Assembly (NCBI RefSeq): GCF_002893625.1
Contig: NZ_PKMZ01000004.1
Location: 62,001-126,000 of the forward strand
DNA: 64,000 nucleotides
DNA from: Mangrovicella endophytica
GTDB taxonomy: Bacteria > Pseudomonadota > Alphaproteobacteria > Rhizobiales > Rhizobiaceae
Reading direction: 5' to 3'
Part shown: piece after piece, positions 54,933 to 64,000 of the stretch
Layout of the letters: every line of letters begins with the position of its first letter
Position numbering within the stretch: position 1 is the first letter of the stretch
Notes under the pieces: generated by a model
Told to the model about the DNA's origin: nothing
Seen by the model: the letters and a program-made list of their open reading frames with translations, nothing else
Databases searched by the model: none
Made by a program: the position numbers and the translations under genes

Positions 54933-55058
54933 GGTCCGTTCCTGGTCTTCCTGTTCCAGCCCGATTCTCCTTAGAGAGATTCGAAGCCGAGTTCTATCTG
55001 GCGATGCGCCGTTCCCTGCCCGCCGACGTCATCACAGTGCAAGCTCGGTCGGCAGCCG

Positions 55059-55676
55059 TCACAGGCGCCCTGTACCAAGGTTGCGATTTCCACTCTCTGC
55101 GACGGAAGCCGGCTCCGACTTCACGGGGAAGAAGGTGTAGGAGAGCGTGATGGTCGGCAAGTCCTTCAGCTCCTCCTGATCGGCAATCGCGGGATCGACG
55201 AAGAAGACGATCGGCATCTCCCGCTCTTCGCCCGGCTCCAGCGTCTGCTCGGTGAAGCAGAAGCAAGCGATCTTGTTGAAGTAGGAGCCGGCCGCATCGG
55301 GCGTCACGTTGAAGGTCGCCTGAGCCGTCACCCGTTGATTGGACAGGTTGCGGACCCGGTAGGCGGTCTGTCGCGTCTCACCGAGCTTGACCCGGACGTC
55401 CCGCTCTTCCGGCGCGAACTGCCAGGGCACGTCGGGCACGGCATTCGAATCGAAGCGGACGGTCACCTCGCGATCGACAACGGTGCCGAAGGCGCCCTCC
55501 GCGCGCTGCGTCGTGCCACCGTAGCCGGTGACCTGGCAGAACAGGCGGTAAAGCGGAACGGACGCATAGGCAGCGCCCACCATGCCGAGCGCAAAGGCTG
55601 CGCAGGCGATGGCGATCGCGATCCCGCGGCGCCGCGCTGTCGCCTGCCGATGTCCGATGTTCGTGCCGTCGGCCAA
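55059..55676 (-). CDS. ctaG: Cytochrome c oxidase assembly protein CtaG/Cox11
   Basis: Copper chaperone that builds the CuB site of subunit I. The 205-residue protein has one N-terminal membrane anchor and a periplasmic domain with YRLFCQVTGYGGTTQRA and the Cu-binding CFCFTEQTL. It starts at TTG 55676, one base after the stop of the 44-residue gene, which argues for coupled translation. Works on the same oxidase as SURF1, CtaB and probably the PCu(A)C chaperone at 18 kb. Confidence 0.95.
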   Translation of the reverse strand: MADGTNIGHRQATARRRGIAIAIACAAFALGMVGAAYASVPLYRLFCQVTGYGGTTQRAEGAFGTVVDREVTVRFDSNAVPDVPWQFAPEERDVRVKLGETRQTAYRVRNLSNQRVTAQATFNVTPDAAGSYFNKIACFCFTEQTLEPGEEREMPIVFFVDPAIADQEELKDLPTITLSYTFFPVKSEPASVAESGNRNLGTGRL

Positions 55677-55677
55677 C

Positions 55678-55812
55678 TCAGACCCCCATCTTGGCGATCG
55701 TGACGACGTAGAACAGGATGACGAGGCCGACCAGGAACAGGCCGATGGCGACGGAGCGGCGCCGACGCGCCCGCGCCTCGGCCTCCGTCAGCTTGACGCG
55801 CTCCAGCTCCAT
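55678..55812 (-). CDS. CoxF-like small membrane protein (44 aa) between ctaB and ctaG
   Basis: A 44-residue frame MELERVKLTEAEARARRRRS, then a single membrane helix AIGLFLVGLVILFYVVTIAKMG. The ATG lies one base after the ctaB stop and its TGA one base before the ctaG start, so it is embedded in a tightly packed operon. A short basic-then-hydrophobic protein at this place occurs in many alphaproteobacterial oxidase operons, often annotated as CoxF or hypothetical. A subunit-assembly role is inferred from position. Confidence 0.85.
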   Translation of the reverse strand: MELERVKLTEAEARARRRRSVAIGLFLVGLVILFYVVTIAKMGV

Positions 55813-55813
55813 C

Positions 55814-56758
55814 TCAGAACCCCGCCAGGCCGAACGCCTTTTCCACCACCGCTTCGGTCAGAAGCAGGGCGAAAAGCGAGAAGAGATAGAGAATCGAGAA
55901 GGCGAACAGCTTGCGCGCCGGAGCCATGCTGCTGTCCTCGTCCGACATCCGATAGACGCCCCAGGCGCGGCGGATGAAGTTCGCGCCGAGCAGCGCCGAG
56001 GCGACGCCATAGACCGGCCCGGCAAAGCCCATGGCGTAGGGAAGAACCCCGACCGGCACGAGCACCAGGGAATAGGCCAGAATCTGAAAGCGGGTTGCCG
56101 GCTTGCCCTTGACGTTCGGCAGCATCGGAATGCCGGCCTTGGCGTAGTCCTCGAGCTTGAACAGGGACAGCGCCCAGAAGTGCGGCGGCGTCCAGAGGAA
56201 GATGATGAGGAAAAGAACGACGCTCTCGAGCGAGATGCTGCCGGTGACGCTGACCCAGCCGACCATCGGAGGAAAGGCGCCGGCGGCGCCGCCGATGACG
56301 ATGTTCTGCGGCGTCGAGCGCTTCAGCCCCATCGTGTAGATCACGGCATAGAAGAAGATGGTGAAGGCGAGCAGCGCGGCGGCCGCCCAGTTCACGGCGA
56401 GACCGAGGAGAAGCACGGAGAAGACGGAGAGCGACAGGCCGAAGGCGAGCGCATTTTCCGGCGCGATGCGGCCGGTCGGCACAGGGCGCTTGGCCGTGCG
56501 GGCCATCAGCCGATCGATGTCGGCGTCGTACCACATGTTGAGCGCGCCCGAAGCGCCGGCACCGATCGCGATCGACAGGATCGCGATCACGGCCAGCGTC
56601 GGATGAATCGAGCCGGGCGCCAGCATGAATCCGGTGACGGCGGTCAGGACGACCAGCGACATCACGCGTGGCTTCAGGAGCTGCAGGTAGTCGCCCGGCT
56701 CGGCCAGGCTGATCCCCGGGCGAGCTTGGACGGCTGTTTCTGCGGCGATCAGGCTCAC
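55814..56758 (-). CDS. ctaB: Protoheme IX farnesyltransferase (heme O synthase)
   Basis: Adds farnesyl to heme b to make heme O, the precursor of heme a. The 314-residue UbiA-family membrane enzyme has nine hydrophobic segments and the two Asp-rich motifs: [25 protein letters not shown] and the later [18 protein letters not shown] loop. GTG 56758 is preferred: GAGG lies six bases upstream and the protein then has normal length, whereas the frame open to 56836 would add 26 basic residues. Confidence 0.95.
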   Translation of the reverse strand: MSLIAAETAVQARPGISLAEPGDYLQLLKPRVMSLVVLTAVTGFMLAPGSIHPTLAVIAILSIAIGAGASGALNMWYDADIDRLMARTAKRPVPTGRIAPENALAFGLSLSVFSVLLLGLAVNWAAAALLAFTIFFYAVIYTMGLKRSTPQNIVIGGAAGAFPPMVGWVSVTGSISLESVVLFLIIFLWTPPHFWALSLFKLEDYAKAGIPMLPNVKGKPATRFQILAYSLVLVPVGVLPYAMGFAGPVYGVASALLGANFIRRAWGVYRMSDEDSSMAPARKLFAFSILYLFSLFALLLTEAVVEKAFGLAGF

Positions 56759-56820
56759 GGTCGACCTCGAGTTTCGACTACGAATCCGGCTGCGGCGCCT
56801 GGCGCCTTTACCGGTTGAGA

Positions 56821-56854
56821 ACGCGACCCCAACCAAGGTTCGGCGGGGTCGCGT
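56821..56854 (-). terminator. Perfect hairpin between coxA and ctaB
   Basis: ACGCGACCCC at 56821-56830 and GGGGTCGCGT at 56845-56854 form a perfect 10-bp stem with a 14-nt loop, 29 bp after the coxA stop. No T-run follows on the minus strand. It probably stabilises the coxBA message or attenuates read-through into the assembly genes. Confidence 0.5.
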
Positions 56855-56882
56855 AAGGCTGTGCTTTCAGTGCGGCCGGCGC

Positions 56883-58511
<1,629 letters not shown>

Positions 58512-59417
58512 CTAGTTGCCTGCGACCGCGACGCTGCCCGACGCCTTGATCTCGGCGGTGAGCTGCGCATTGGCGCCTTCGAGGTCGCTGCCGGCCGCAG
58601 CAAGCCAGCGGCTGAACTGCTCCTTGGAGACGACGCGCAGGCCGATGGGCATGTTGTAGTGTGACTGGCCGCAGAGCTCGGAGCACTGACCGTAGAAAAT
58701 GCCCTCCTTCAGCGGCTCGAACCAGTATTCGTTGATGCGCCCCGGCACGGCGTCGACCTTCACGCCCATGGAGGGCAGAGCGAAGGAGTGGATGACGTCG
58801 GCGGAGGTGGAGATCAGGCGGATCACGGTGCCCACCGGCACCACCATCTCGTTGTCGACAGCCAGGAGACGCGGATAGAGGGCCTTGTCCTCCTTGCCGG
58901 ACCCCGGACGATCCTCTTCACTCAACGGATAGGACTCGAACGAAACGGCTTCGGCGGCGTTGGCCGCGTCCGTCTGCGCCGGCTGGTATTCATAGCCCCA
59001 GTACCACTGGTAGCCGGTCGCCTTGACCGTCAGCTCCGGCTCGCGCGGCGGATTGTACTGCGCCGTCAGGAGCTGGAAGGACGGGATGGCGAGAAAGAGT
59101 AGGACCAGAACCGGCGCGACGGTCCAGATCACTTCGATCAGCGTGTTGTGGCTGGTCCGGGACGGAACCGGGTTCCGGCTCTCACGAAAGCGGTAGATGC
59201 ACCATGCCAGCAGAGCCGCGACGAGGATGGTGATCGGGATGATGAAGGCCAGCGTGTAGTTGCTGAACCAATGGATCTGCTCTTCGATCGGAGAGAGCGC
59301 TTCCTGCAGGTTGATCTGCCAATTATGCGGCTGACCAGGATGGGCAACCGACTCCTGCGCGGCGGCCCCGGCGGTCAGCGCCAGCAGCGCCGTGGCGGCA
59401 ATGGTCGATCTTCTCAC
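58512..59417 (-). CDS. ctaC: Cytochrome c oxidase subunit II
   Basis: Receives electrons from cytochrome c through the CuA centre. The 301-residue protein has a signal peptide, two membrane helices, the aromatic relay KATGYQWYWGYEYQ and the CuA motif CSELCGQSHYNMPI. It starts at GTG 59415-59417, supported by GGAG seven bases upstream. First gene of the minus-strand oxidase operon, with the divergent ialB promoter region upstream. Confidence 0.97.
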   Translation of the reverse strand: MRRSTIAATALLALTAGAAAQESVAHPGQPHNWQINLQEALSPIEEQIHWFSNYTLAFIIPITILVAALLAWCIYRFRESRNPVPSRTSHNTLIEVIWTVAPVLVLLFLAIPSFQLLTAQYNPPREPELTVKATGYQWYWGYEYQPAQTDAANAAEAVSFESYPLSEEDRPGSGKEDKALYPRLLAVDNEMVVPVGTVIRLISTSADVIHSFALPSMGVKVDAVPGRINEYWFEPLKEGIFYGQCSELCGQSHYNMPIGLRVVSKEQFSRWLAAAGSDLEGANAQLTAEIKASGSVAVAGN

Positions 59418-59789
59418 AAACGCTCTCCTGTCGCCGTCGCGTCAGCTCAATCTCTGCCGCCGCGCCGCGCGAACGCCGGCGGCCGATATGGCATGCGTCC
59501 GGCGATCGTTCTGTCGGGGGCCCGGCGCTTCAAACCACGAAACCCGACGCTCCGCAATATTTCGGCGCACGGCAATCATTGTCGCCGCCGCACCATGCAG
59601 GCAACATAATCCCTTTGATTTCAGAGGGGTAGTCCTGCGACAATAATTCAGAAGCTTTCTAACAAAAGCGACGGTGCGGTCCGGTGCGGCCATTCCCCCT
59701 CGGCGAGGACGGCTTTCCGGATCGGGCGCGCTAACCATTTGTTTGCCATGTTCTCGGCAAGATGGTCAGGCGTTGATTCGGAAGGAACC
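59418..59789. promoter_or_regulatory. Divergent promoter region between coxB and ialB
   Basis: About 370 bp with no credible gene on either strand. It must hold promoters for the oxidase operon (leftward) and for ialB (rightward). The 59600-59670 segment is richer in A and T than its surroundings and contains an imperfect palindrome CCCTTTGATTTCAGAGGG near 59611. No known binding box can be named. Confidence 0.5.
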
Positions 59790-60320
59790 ATGCGAACCGT
59801 TCTCCAGACCGCATTGGCGGCAGCCCTGATCCTGGCCGGCCTCTGCCTCGCACCTGCGCAACTCCAGGCGCAGACCGGGACAGCCGGCGCGACCGGCAGC
59901 GTGAAATCGCAGCATGGCGCCTGGGCGGTGGTCTGCGACCAGCCCGCCGGCGCCGCGACGGAGCAGTGCGCCCTCCTCCAGAACGTCGTCGCCGAAGATC
60001 GGCCGGAAATCGGCCTGTCAGTGGTCGCGCTGAAGACGGCCGACCAGAAGGCCCGCATCCTGCGCATCCTCGCGCCGCTCGGCATCCTCCTGCCGAACGG
60101 CCTCGGCCTCTATGTCGACGGCAAGGACATCGGCCGGGCGCAGTTCGTGCGCTGCTTCCAGGACGGCTGCTATGCCGAGGTCATCCTCGAGCAGAAGCTT
60201 CTCGACACCCTGACCAGCGGCAAGATGGCGACCTTCATCGTCTTCCAGACGCCCGAACAGGGCATCGGCATTCCCGTCGACCTCAATGGGTTCGGCGAGG
60301 GCTTTGCCGCACTAAAGTAG
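59790..60320 (+). CDS. Invasion-associated locus B (IalB) family protein
   Basis: A 176-residue exported protein: a signal peptide (residues 1-29, cleavage near LQAQ), then the IalB domain with two cysteine pairs (VVCDQPAGAATEQCALLQ and FVRCFQDGCYAEVIL) and the family ending VFQTPEQGIGIPVDLNGFGEGF. First described in Bartonella, where it affects erythrocyte entry, but common in free-living Alphaproteobacteria, where its role is unknown. GGAAGGAA precedes the ATG. It is divergent from coxB and 125 bp upstream of tldD. Confidence 0.92.
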   Translation: MRTVLQTALAAALILAGLCLAPAQLQAQTGTAGATGSVKSQHGAWAVVCDQPAGAATEQCALLQNVVAEDRPEIGLSVVALKTADQKARILRILAPLGILLPNGLGLYVDGKDIGRAQFVRCFQDGCYAEVILEQKLLDTLTSGKMATFIVFQTPEQGIGIPVDLNGFGEGFAALK

Positions 60321-60445
60321 GCCGAACCGGTCAACGCGATCTGGCAGCCGTGGTTCGATGCCGCGGCGGTTGGCAGGCGAGCGCCGAGCGCCTATCTGCG
60401 GCGGGCACATATTCCGCTCCCCGCCGCAGATTTCCGGACCCTCCC

Positions 60446-61861
60446 ATGGCCGCTTCGCTGATCGAACGTTTCGATGTCTCCAAGTCTGCGATCGACCAGA
60501 TCCTCGGCGAGGCGCTGACGGGAGCCGACGATGGCGAGCTGTTTCTCGAATATCGCGAATCGGAGTCGCTCGTCTTCGACAACGGCCGACTGAAGGCCGG
60601 CAATTTCAGCACCGACCAGGGCTTTGGCCTGCGCGCCGTCAGCGGCGAAGCGATCGGCTTCGCCCATTCCGGCGACCTTTCGGAGGCGGCGCTGCGGCGC
60701 GCATCCGATGCGGTCATGGCGGTGAAGAGCGGCCGCAGCGGCAGCTATGCCGATGCACCGCGGCGCACCAATCAAAAGCTCTATGGCGAGGAGAACCCGA
60801 TCCCGGCGCCGAGCTTCGAGGCCAAGGTCAAGCTGCTGCAGGACATCGACGCCTATCTCCGCGCCAAGGGCGATGACGTTCGGCAGGTGTCGGTGACGCT
60901 CGGCTCGCAGTGGCAGAATGTCGAGATCCTGCGGGCCGATGGCGAGCTGGTGAAGGACGTACGGCCGCTGGTGCGCATCAACGTCTCGGTCGTAGCAGGC
61001 CGCGGCGACCGGCAGGAGAGCGGCTCCCACGGCGCCGGCGGCCGCACCGGATTCGGCGAGTTCATGATAACGGAGAACTGGCAGCGCATCGCCGACGAGG
61101 CGCTGCGGCAGGCCCGCGTCAACCTCGAAGCCGTGCCGGCACCGGCAGGCGTCTTCGACATCGTGCTCGGCGCGGGATGGCCCGGCGTCATGCTGCACGA
61201 GGCCGTCGGTCATGGCCTCGAGGGCGATTTCAACCGCAAGAAGACATCGGCCTTCTCGGACCTCCTCGGGCAGCAGGTGGCGGCCAAGGGCGTCACCGTG
61301 GTCGATGACGGGACAATCGCGGAGCGGCGCGGCTCGCTGACGATCGACGACGAGGGCACGCCGACCAACCGCACCGTGCTGATCGAGGATGGCAAGCTCG
61401 TCGGCTACATGCAGGACCGGCAGAACGCCCGGCTGATGGGTATGAGCGCCACCGGCAACGGGCGCCGCCAGTCCTATGCCTATGCGCCGATGCCGCGGAT
61501 GACCAATACCTTCATGCTCGGGGGCGACCGGACCCCGGAGGAGATCATCGCCTCCGTCGGTGACGGGATCTATGCCGTATCCTTCGGCGGCGGCCAGGTG
61601 GACATCACCTCCGGCAAGTTCGTCTTCGCCTGCACCGAGGCGTATCGGATCCGCGGCGGCAAGGTGGCCGAGCCTGTGAAGGGCGCCATGCTGATCGGCA
61701 ACGGTCCGGAGGCGATGCACCGGGTCTCGATGGTTGGCAACGACATGGCGCTTGATACCGGCATCGGCATGTGCGGCAAGGCCGGCCAGGGCGTGCCGGT
61801 TGGCGTCGGCCAACCGCATCTCAGGATGGATCAGGTGACGGTCGGCGGAACGGAAGCCTGA
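60446..61861 (+). CDS. tldD: Metalloprotease TldD
   Basis: A 471-residue zinc protease; TldD pairs with TldE/PmbA to cut unfolded peptides and process small peptide substrates. The zinc and catalytic motif HEAVGHGLEGD is at about residue 252, with the distal Cys/His region FVFACTEAYRIRGGKVAEPVKGAML. The N-terminal SLVFDNGRLKAGNFSTDQGFGLRAV segment is also characteristic. The partner PmbA gene is not in the window. The start is ATG 60446; the frame open further upstream overlaps ialB and is not used. Confidence 0.95.
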   Translation: MAASLIERFDVSKSAIDQILGEALTGADDGELFLEYRESESLVFDNGRLKAGNFSTDQGFGLRAVSGEAIGFAHSGDLSEAALRRASDAVMAVKSGRSGSYADAPRRTNQKLYGEENPIPAPSFEAKVKLLQDIDAYLRAKGDDVRQVSVTLGSQWQNVEILRADGELVKDVRPLVRINVSVVAGRGDRQESGSHGAGGRTGFGEFMITENWQRIADEALRQARVNLEAVPAPAGVFDIVLGAGWPGVMLHEAVGHGLEGDFNRKKTSAFSDLLGQQVAAKGVTVVDDGTIAERRGSLTIDDEGTPTNRTVLIEDGKLVGYMQDRQNARLMGMSATGNGRRQSYAYAPMPRMTNTFMLGGDRTPEEIIASVGDGIYAVSFGGGQVDITSGKFVFACTEAYRIRGGKVAEPVKGAMLIGNGPEAMHRVSMVGNDMALDTGIGMCGKAGQGVPVGVGQPHLRMDQVTVGGTEA

Positions 61862-61947
61862 GCGAAAGCCGTTCGACCGCCTGCGGTGAACAGCCACCGG
61901 CGCAAGAGCAGCGCTCTCCAAGCCGGCATGACGAAAACGTGACAAAC

Positions 61948-62001
61948 GTTAGCGGCGGTTGTGCAACGGTATTCCGGCGCATTTTGCGTTGTAACAGTTA
62001 G
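61948..62001 (+). promoter_or_regulatory. Candidate phased direct half-sites upstream of the YrbL gene
   Basis: GTTAG at 61948, GTTGT at 61958, GTTGT at 61988 and GTTAG at 61997 recur with spacings of 10, 30 and 9 bp, i.e. on nearly one helical face, about 70-125 bp before the start codon. OmpR/PhoP-type regulators bind such direct repeats. The motif is short and may be chance. Confidence 0.25.
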
Positions 62002-62072
62002 TGCTTGGCCATTTCGAACGTGAGGACGTATGACCGTCATACTTTCTTCACAATCCCGGATGGGCGCCGCAG

Positions 62073-62786
62073 ATGATCATATTGAAAGGACGGCAGCCGG
62101 CGGCTTCGGGCGGTATCAACGACGTCTACCTGCATCCGAACGACGACAGCCTTCTGATCAAGGTGACGCGCGATCACGCCGTCGCCCGTGCCGCCAAAAA
62201 GTCCGCCTTCTTTTATGGCCCGGAACGCCGCTATCGCCACCTGAAGAACTTCCTTCGCCCGTTGCGCGAGCAGGTGGCGTTGCGAGCCGCGACCGGCTGC
62301 GGTTCAGCCCATCTCGAGACGCTGATCGGGCTGACGGAGACCGACCTCGGTATCGGCCTCATCGTCAAGGCCGAGACGCGTGATGGCCGGCTGGCGCCAA
62401 CCCTCGACGGTCTTCTGAAGTCAAGCACTTTCGACGCGGCGATGCGCGAGGAACTCGATCGCTTCTGCGCCTGGGTGGTCGAGAGCCCCATCGTTCTGAA
62501 TGATCTCCGTGCCCGCAACCTCGTCTATGTCGACGATCCTTCCGGCGGCGGACGCTTCGTGATGATCGACGGCTATGGCGAAACCGGCGCAATTCCGATG
62601 AAGAGCTGGCTCGGCTGGCTCAACCGCCGCAGCAAGCGTCGCGACGTGGCGCGCCTGCTGGAGCGCGTCGATGCTGTTCTGGCCAAAGCAGCGCAACCGC
62701 CGGCAACGCTCCAGCGTGACCGGAGAGCGCCATCCTACCGCCTGCCGACGATGTCGGCCGGCGGCATCGGGTCGGCATCGCGCTGA
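62073..62786 (+). CDS. YrbL family protein
   Basis: A 237-residue cytoplasmic protein of the YrbL family (PhoP-regulated protein of enterobacteria), which has a protein-kinase-like fold. Seen here: GINDVYLHPNDDSLLIKVTR (nucleotide-lysine-like strand), FYGPERRYRHLKNFLRPLREQ, and a catalytic-loop-like VLNDLRARNLVYVD followed by FVMIDGYGE, matching HxDxxxxN and DFG positions loosely. Substrate unknown. It stands alone between tldD and the convergent pdxH gene. An in-frame variable tail of ~30 residues follows the fold. Confidence 0.87.
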   Translation: MIILKGRQPAASGGINDVYLHPNDDSLLIKVTRDHAVARAAKKSAFFYGPERRYRHLKNFLRPLREQVALRAATGCGSAHLETLIGLTETDLGIGLIVKAETRDGRLAPTLDGLLKSSTFDAAMREELDRFCAWVVESPIVLNDLRARNLVYVDDPSGGGRFVMIDGYGETGAIPMKSWLGWLNRRSKRRDVARLLERVDAVLAKAAQPPATLQRDRRAPSYRLPTMSAGGIGSASR

Positions 62787-62791
62787 GAACT

Positions 62792-62816
62792 GCGACGGCC
62801 GAACAATGGCCGTCGC
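62792..62816. terminator. Bidirectional hairpin between YrbL and pdxH genes
   Basis: GCGACGGCC at 62792-62800 and GGCCGTCGC at 62808-62816 form a perfect 9-bp stem with a 7-nt loop in the 53-bp gap between the two convergent stop codons. Downstream on the plus strand is a weakly T-rich GGTCTTTCG. Confidence 0.6.
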
Positions 62817-62839
62817 TCAAGGTCTTTCGCCCTGCCCCT

Positions 62840-63460
62840 TCAAGGATAAAGCCGCTCGCGCCGCCAGGCCTCGTCCGGACCGCTGCGGCGGAAGACGATA
62901 CGATCATGCAGGCGGAAGGCGCCATCCGCCCAGAACTCGATCTCCGACGGGGCGACGCGGAAGCCCGACCAATGCGGCGGCCGCGGAATGTCCTCACCGC
63001 CGAAGCGCGCCTCGACATCGGCGATGCGCGTCTCCAGTTCGGCGCGCGATGCGAGCGGCCGTGACTGCTGCGAGGCCCATGCGCCGATCCGGCTGCCGAG
63101 GGGCCGCGAGGCGTAGTAGCGATCCGCCTCCGCCTCGCTCACCTCAACGATCGGGCCACGCACGCGCACCTGGCGGCGCAACGACTTCCAATGCAGGCAG
63201 AGGGCGGCCCTGCGGGAGGCGAGGAGCTCGCGGCCTTTAGCGCTCTCGAAATTGGTGTAGAAGACGAAGCCGCTCGAATCGACGTCCTTCAAGAGCACCA
63301 TGCGGACGTTGGGCAGCCCATCCGGATCGACCGTCGCCAGAGCCATGGCATTGGGGTCGTTCAACTCGCTCGCGGTAGCGTCCGCCATCCAGCGGCCGAA
63401 CAGGGCAAACGGATCGTCGCCGGCCTGCGTTTCACCAAGGGTTAAGCTCTCGTTGGTCAT
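62840..63460 (-). CDS. pdxH: Pyridoxamine/pyridoxine 5'-phosphate oxidase
   Basis: FMN enzyme that makes pyridoxal 5'-phosphate. The 206-residue protein has [20 protein letters not shown] and [36 protein letters not shown] (FMN and substrate contacts), [11 protein letters not shown], and the C-terminal signature [18 protein letters not shown]...WRRERLYP. Length and both ends are normal. Divergent from the lipoprotein gene at the right edge. Confidence 0.95.
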   Translation of the reverse strand: MTNESLTLGETQAGDDPFALFGRWMADATASELNDPNAMALATVDPDGLPNVRMVLLKDVDSSGFVFYTNFESAKGRELLASRRAALCLHWKSLRRQVRVRGPIVEVSEAEADRYYASRPLGSRIGAWASQQSRPLASRAELETRIADVEARFGGEDIPRPPHWSGFRVAPSEIEFWADGAFRLHDRIVFRRSGPDEAWRRERLYP

Positions 63461-63533
63461 ACTGCCCGTCGACTCCGATCAGAAGCTGCCGCGCCGAGCG
63501 AATCGGCGGTGCCGGCGGAAACATAAGAGTGCG

Positions 63534-63941
63534 ATGCGCCCCGTCCAAAGCCTTCCCCTCTTCATGCTGCTTTCGTGCCTTGGTGGCTGCATGGTCTCGG
63601 GAGGAGGCGTGGACGACCTCGTCGACCACAGCATCCAGACCGGGTCGATCAGCGCACCCGCCGACCAGACACCGCCCGACCAGCTGTCGGACCAGCGGAC
63701 CGTGCGCAACGCCGTCTCGGCCGCAGCACTTGCGGATGTCGGCTCGCTCGCCTGGGCCAATGCAGACACCGGCGCGAGCGGCGTCATCACCGCCATCCGC
63801 GAAGTGCGTGACGGCAACAACATCTGCCGCTCCTTCAAGACCTCGCGCCAGCGCTTCGACGGCATCGCGCTCTACAACGGCGAAGCCTGCACCAAGGGTG
63901 AAGGCCAGTGGACGCTGACGCGCTTCAACGAAGAGGGCTGA
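63534..63941 (+). CDS. Surface-antigen-like lipoprotein (RT0821/Lpp0805 type)
   Basis: A 135-residue exported lipoprotein. The signal has the lipobox LGGC at residues ~16-19 (SLPLFMLLSCLGGC). The mature protein begins with a Gly/Asp/Ser linker and ends in a compact beta-rich domain holding one Cys pair (NNICRSFKTSRQRFDGIALYNGEACTKGEGQWTL). This pattern matches 17-kDa-antigen-related surface proteins named RT0821/Lpp0805, of unknown function. It is often found beside pdxH in Hyphomicrobiales, from which it is divergent here. Confidence 0.8.
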   Translation: MRPVQSLPLFMLLSCLGGCMVSGGGVDDLVDHSIQTGSISAPADQTPPDQLSDQRTVRNAVSAAALADVGSLAWANADTGASGVITAIREVRDGNNICRSFKTSRQRFDGIALYNGEACTKGEGQWTLTRFNEEG

Positions 63942-64000
63942 GCGGCGTCCGGCACAATCAAGCCTTAGGAAGTCTGGACGCAGACCTTAAATTCGGCACC

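Noticed and set aside
53391-54974. A 527-codon plus-strand open frame across SURF1, DUF983 and coxC
   Set aside because: Acidic/Arg-rich shadow antisense to three recognised oxidase genes.

Overview
The window is a GC-rich, gene-dense stretch of an alphaproteobacterial chromosome, most likely of the order Hyphomicrobiales (Rhizobiales). The evidence is a CcrM-type adenine methyltransferase next to mutY and HAD genes, an IalB-family protein next to a complete aa3 cytochrome oxidase operon, the oxidase cluster running into ispH-thrB-rnhA-peroxiredoxin, and thrC followed by an M16 protease, a GNAT acetyltransferase and a GGDEF/EAL protein. No genus is assigned. I see no insertion sequence, prophage, CRISPR array or rRNA operon. 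Two tRNA genes are present: tRNA-Pro(CGG) and tRNA-Gln(TTG).

Left part (0-20 kb). A RibB protein fused to a RibA-like domain without zinc cysteines is followed by a five-gene minus-strand operon (PotA-like ATPase, Tat-exported binding protein, two permeases, hydantoin-type Asp/Glu racemase). A divergent FCD/GntR regulator faces it across a TGTATACA palindrome. Next come a 55-residue charged protein, a DHH phosphoesterase overlapping a UV-damage endonuclease (UvsE) by 4 bp, a large hybrid histidine kinase with an HPt domain, a GGDEF protein, a divisome transpeptidase (FtsI type) lying outside any dcw cluster, tRNA-Pro, a copper-handling pair (DUF2946-like and PCu(A)C), and a coupled DUF5872/DUF3140 pair.

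Middle (20-41 kb). A second hybrid kinase precedes a deoC-ALDH16-rbsD/fucU-rbsK cluster, which together encodes a plausible route from free deoxyribose to acetate and glyceraldehyde-3-phosphate. Then follow a class III aminotransferase preceded by a perfect hairpin, tRNA-Gln, an MBL hydrolase, a DUF1499 membrane protein and pyruvate phosphate dikinase. The next block is DsbA-like, DciA and an O-antigen-ligase-like protein (minus strand), divergent from mutY. HAD, ccrM and a second HAD gene complete it.

Right part (41-64 kb). thrC overlaps an M16 protease gene and is followed by GNAT and GGDEF/EAL genes. AlgH, a stand-alone DsbD N-terminal-like protein and a peroxiredoxin come next. A minus-strand block coxB-coxA-ctaB-(44-aa protein)-ctaG-coxC-[terminator]-DUF983-SURF1-ispH-thrB-rnhA links respiration, isoprenoid and threonine synthesis. 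IalB, TldD, YrbL, PdxH and a lipoprotein close the window.

The most interesting items are the UvsE-DHH pair as a candidate two-protein excision pathway, the translational coupling of dciA to an O-antigen-ligase-like gene, the deoxyribose cluster with an ALDH16-type enzyme, and several small proteins and hairpins that automated annotation tends to miss.
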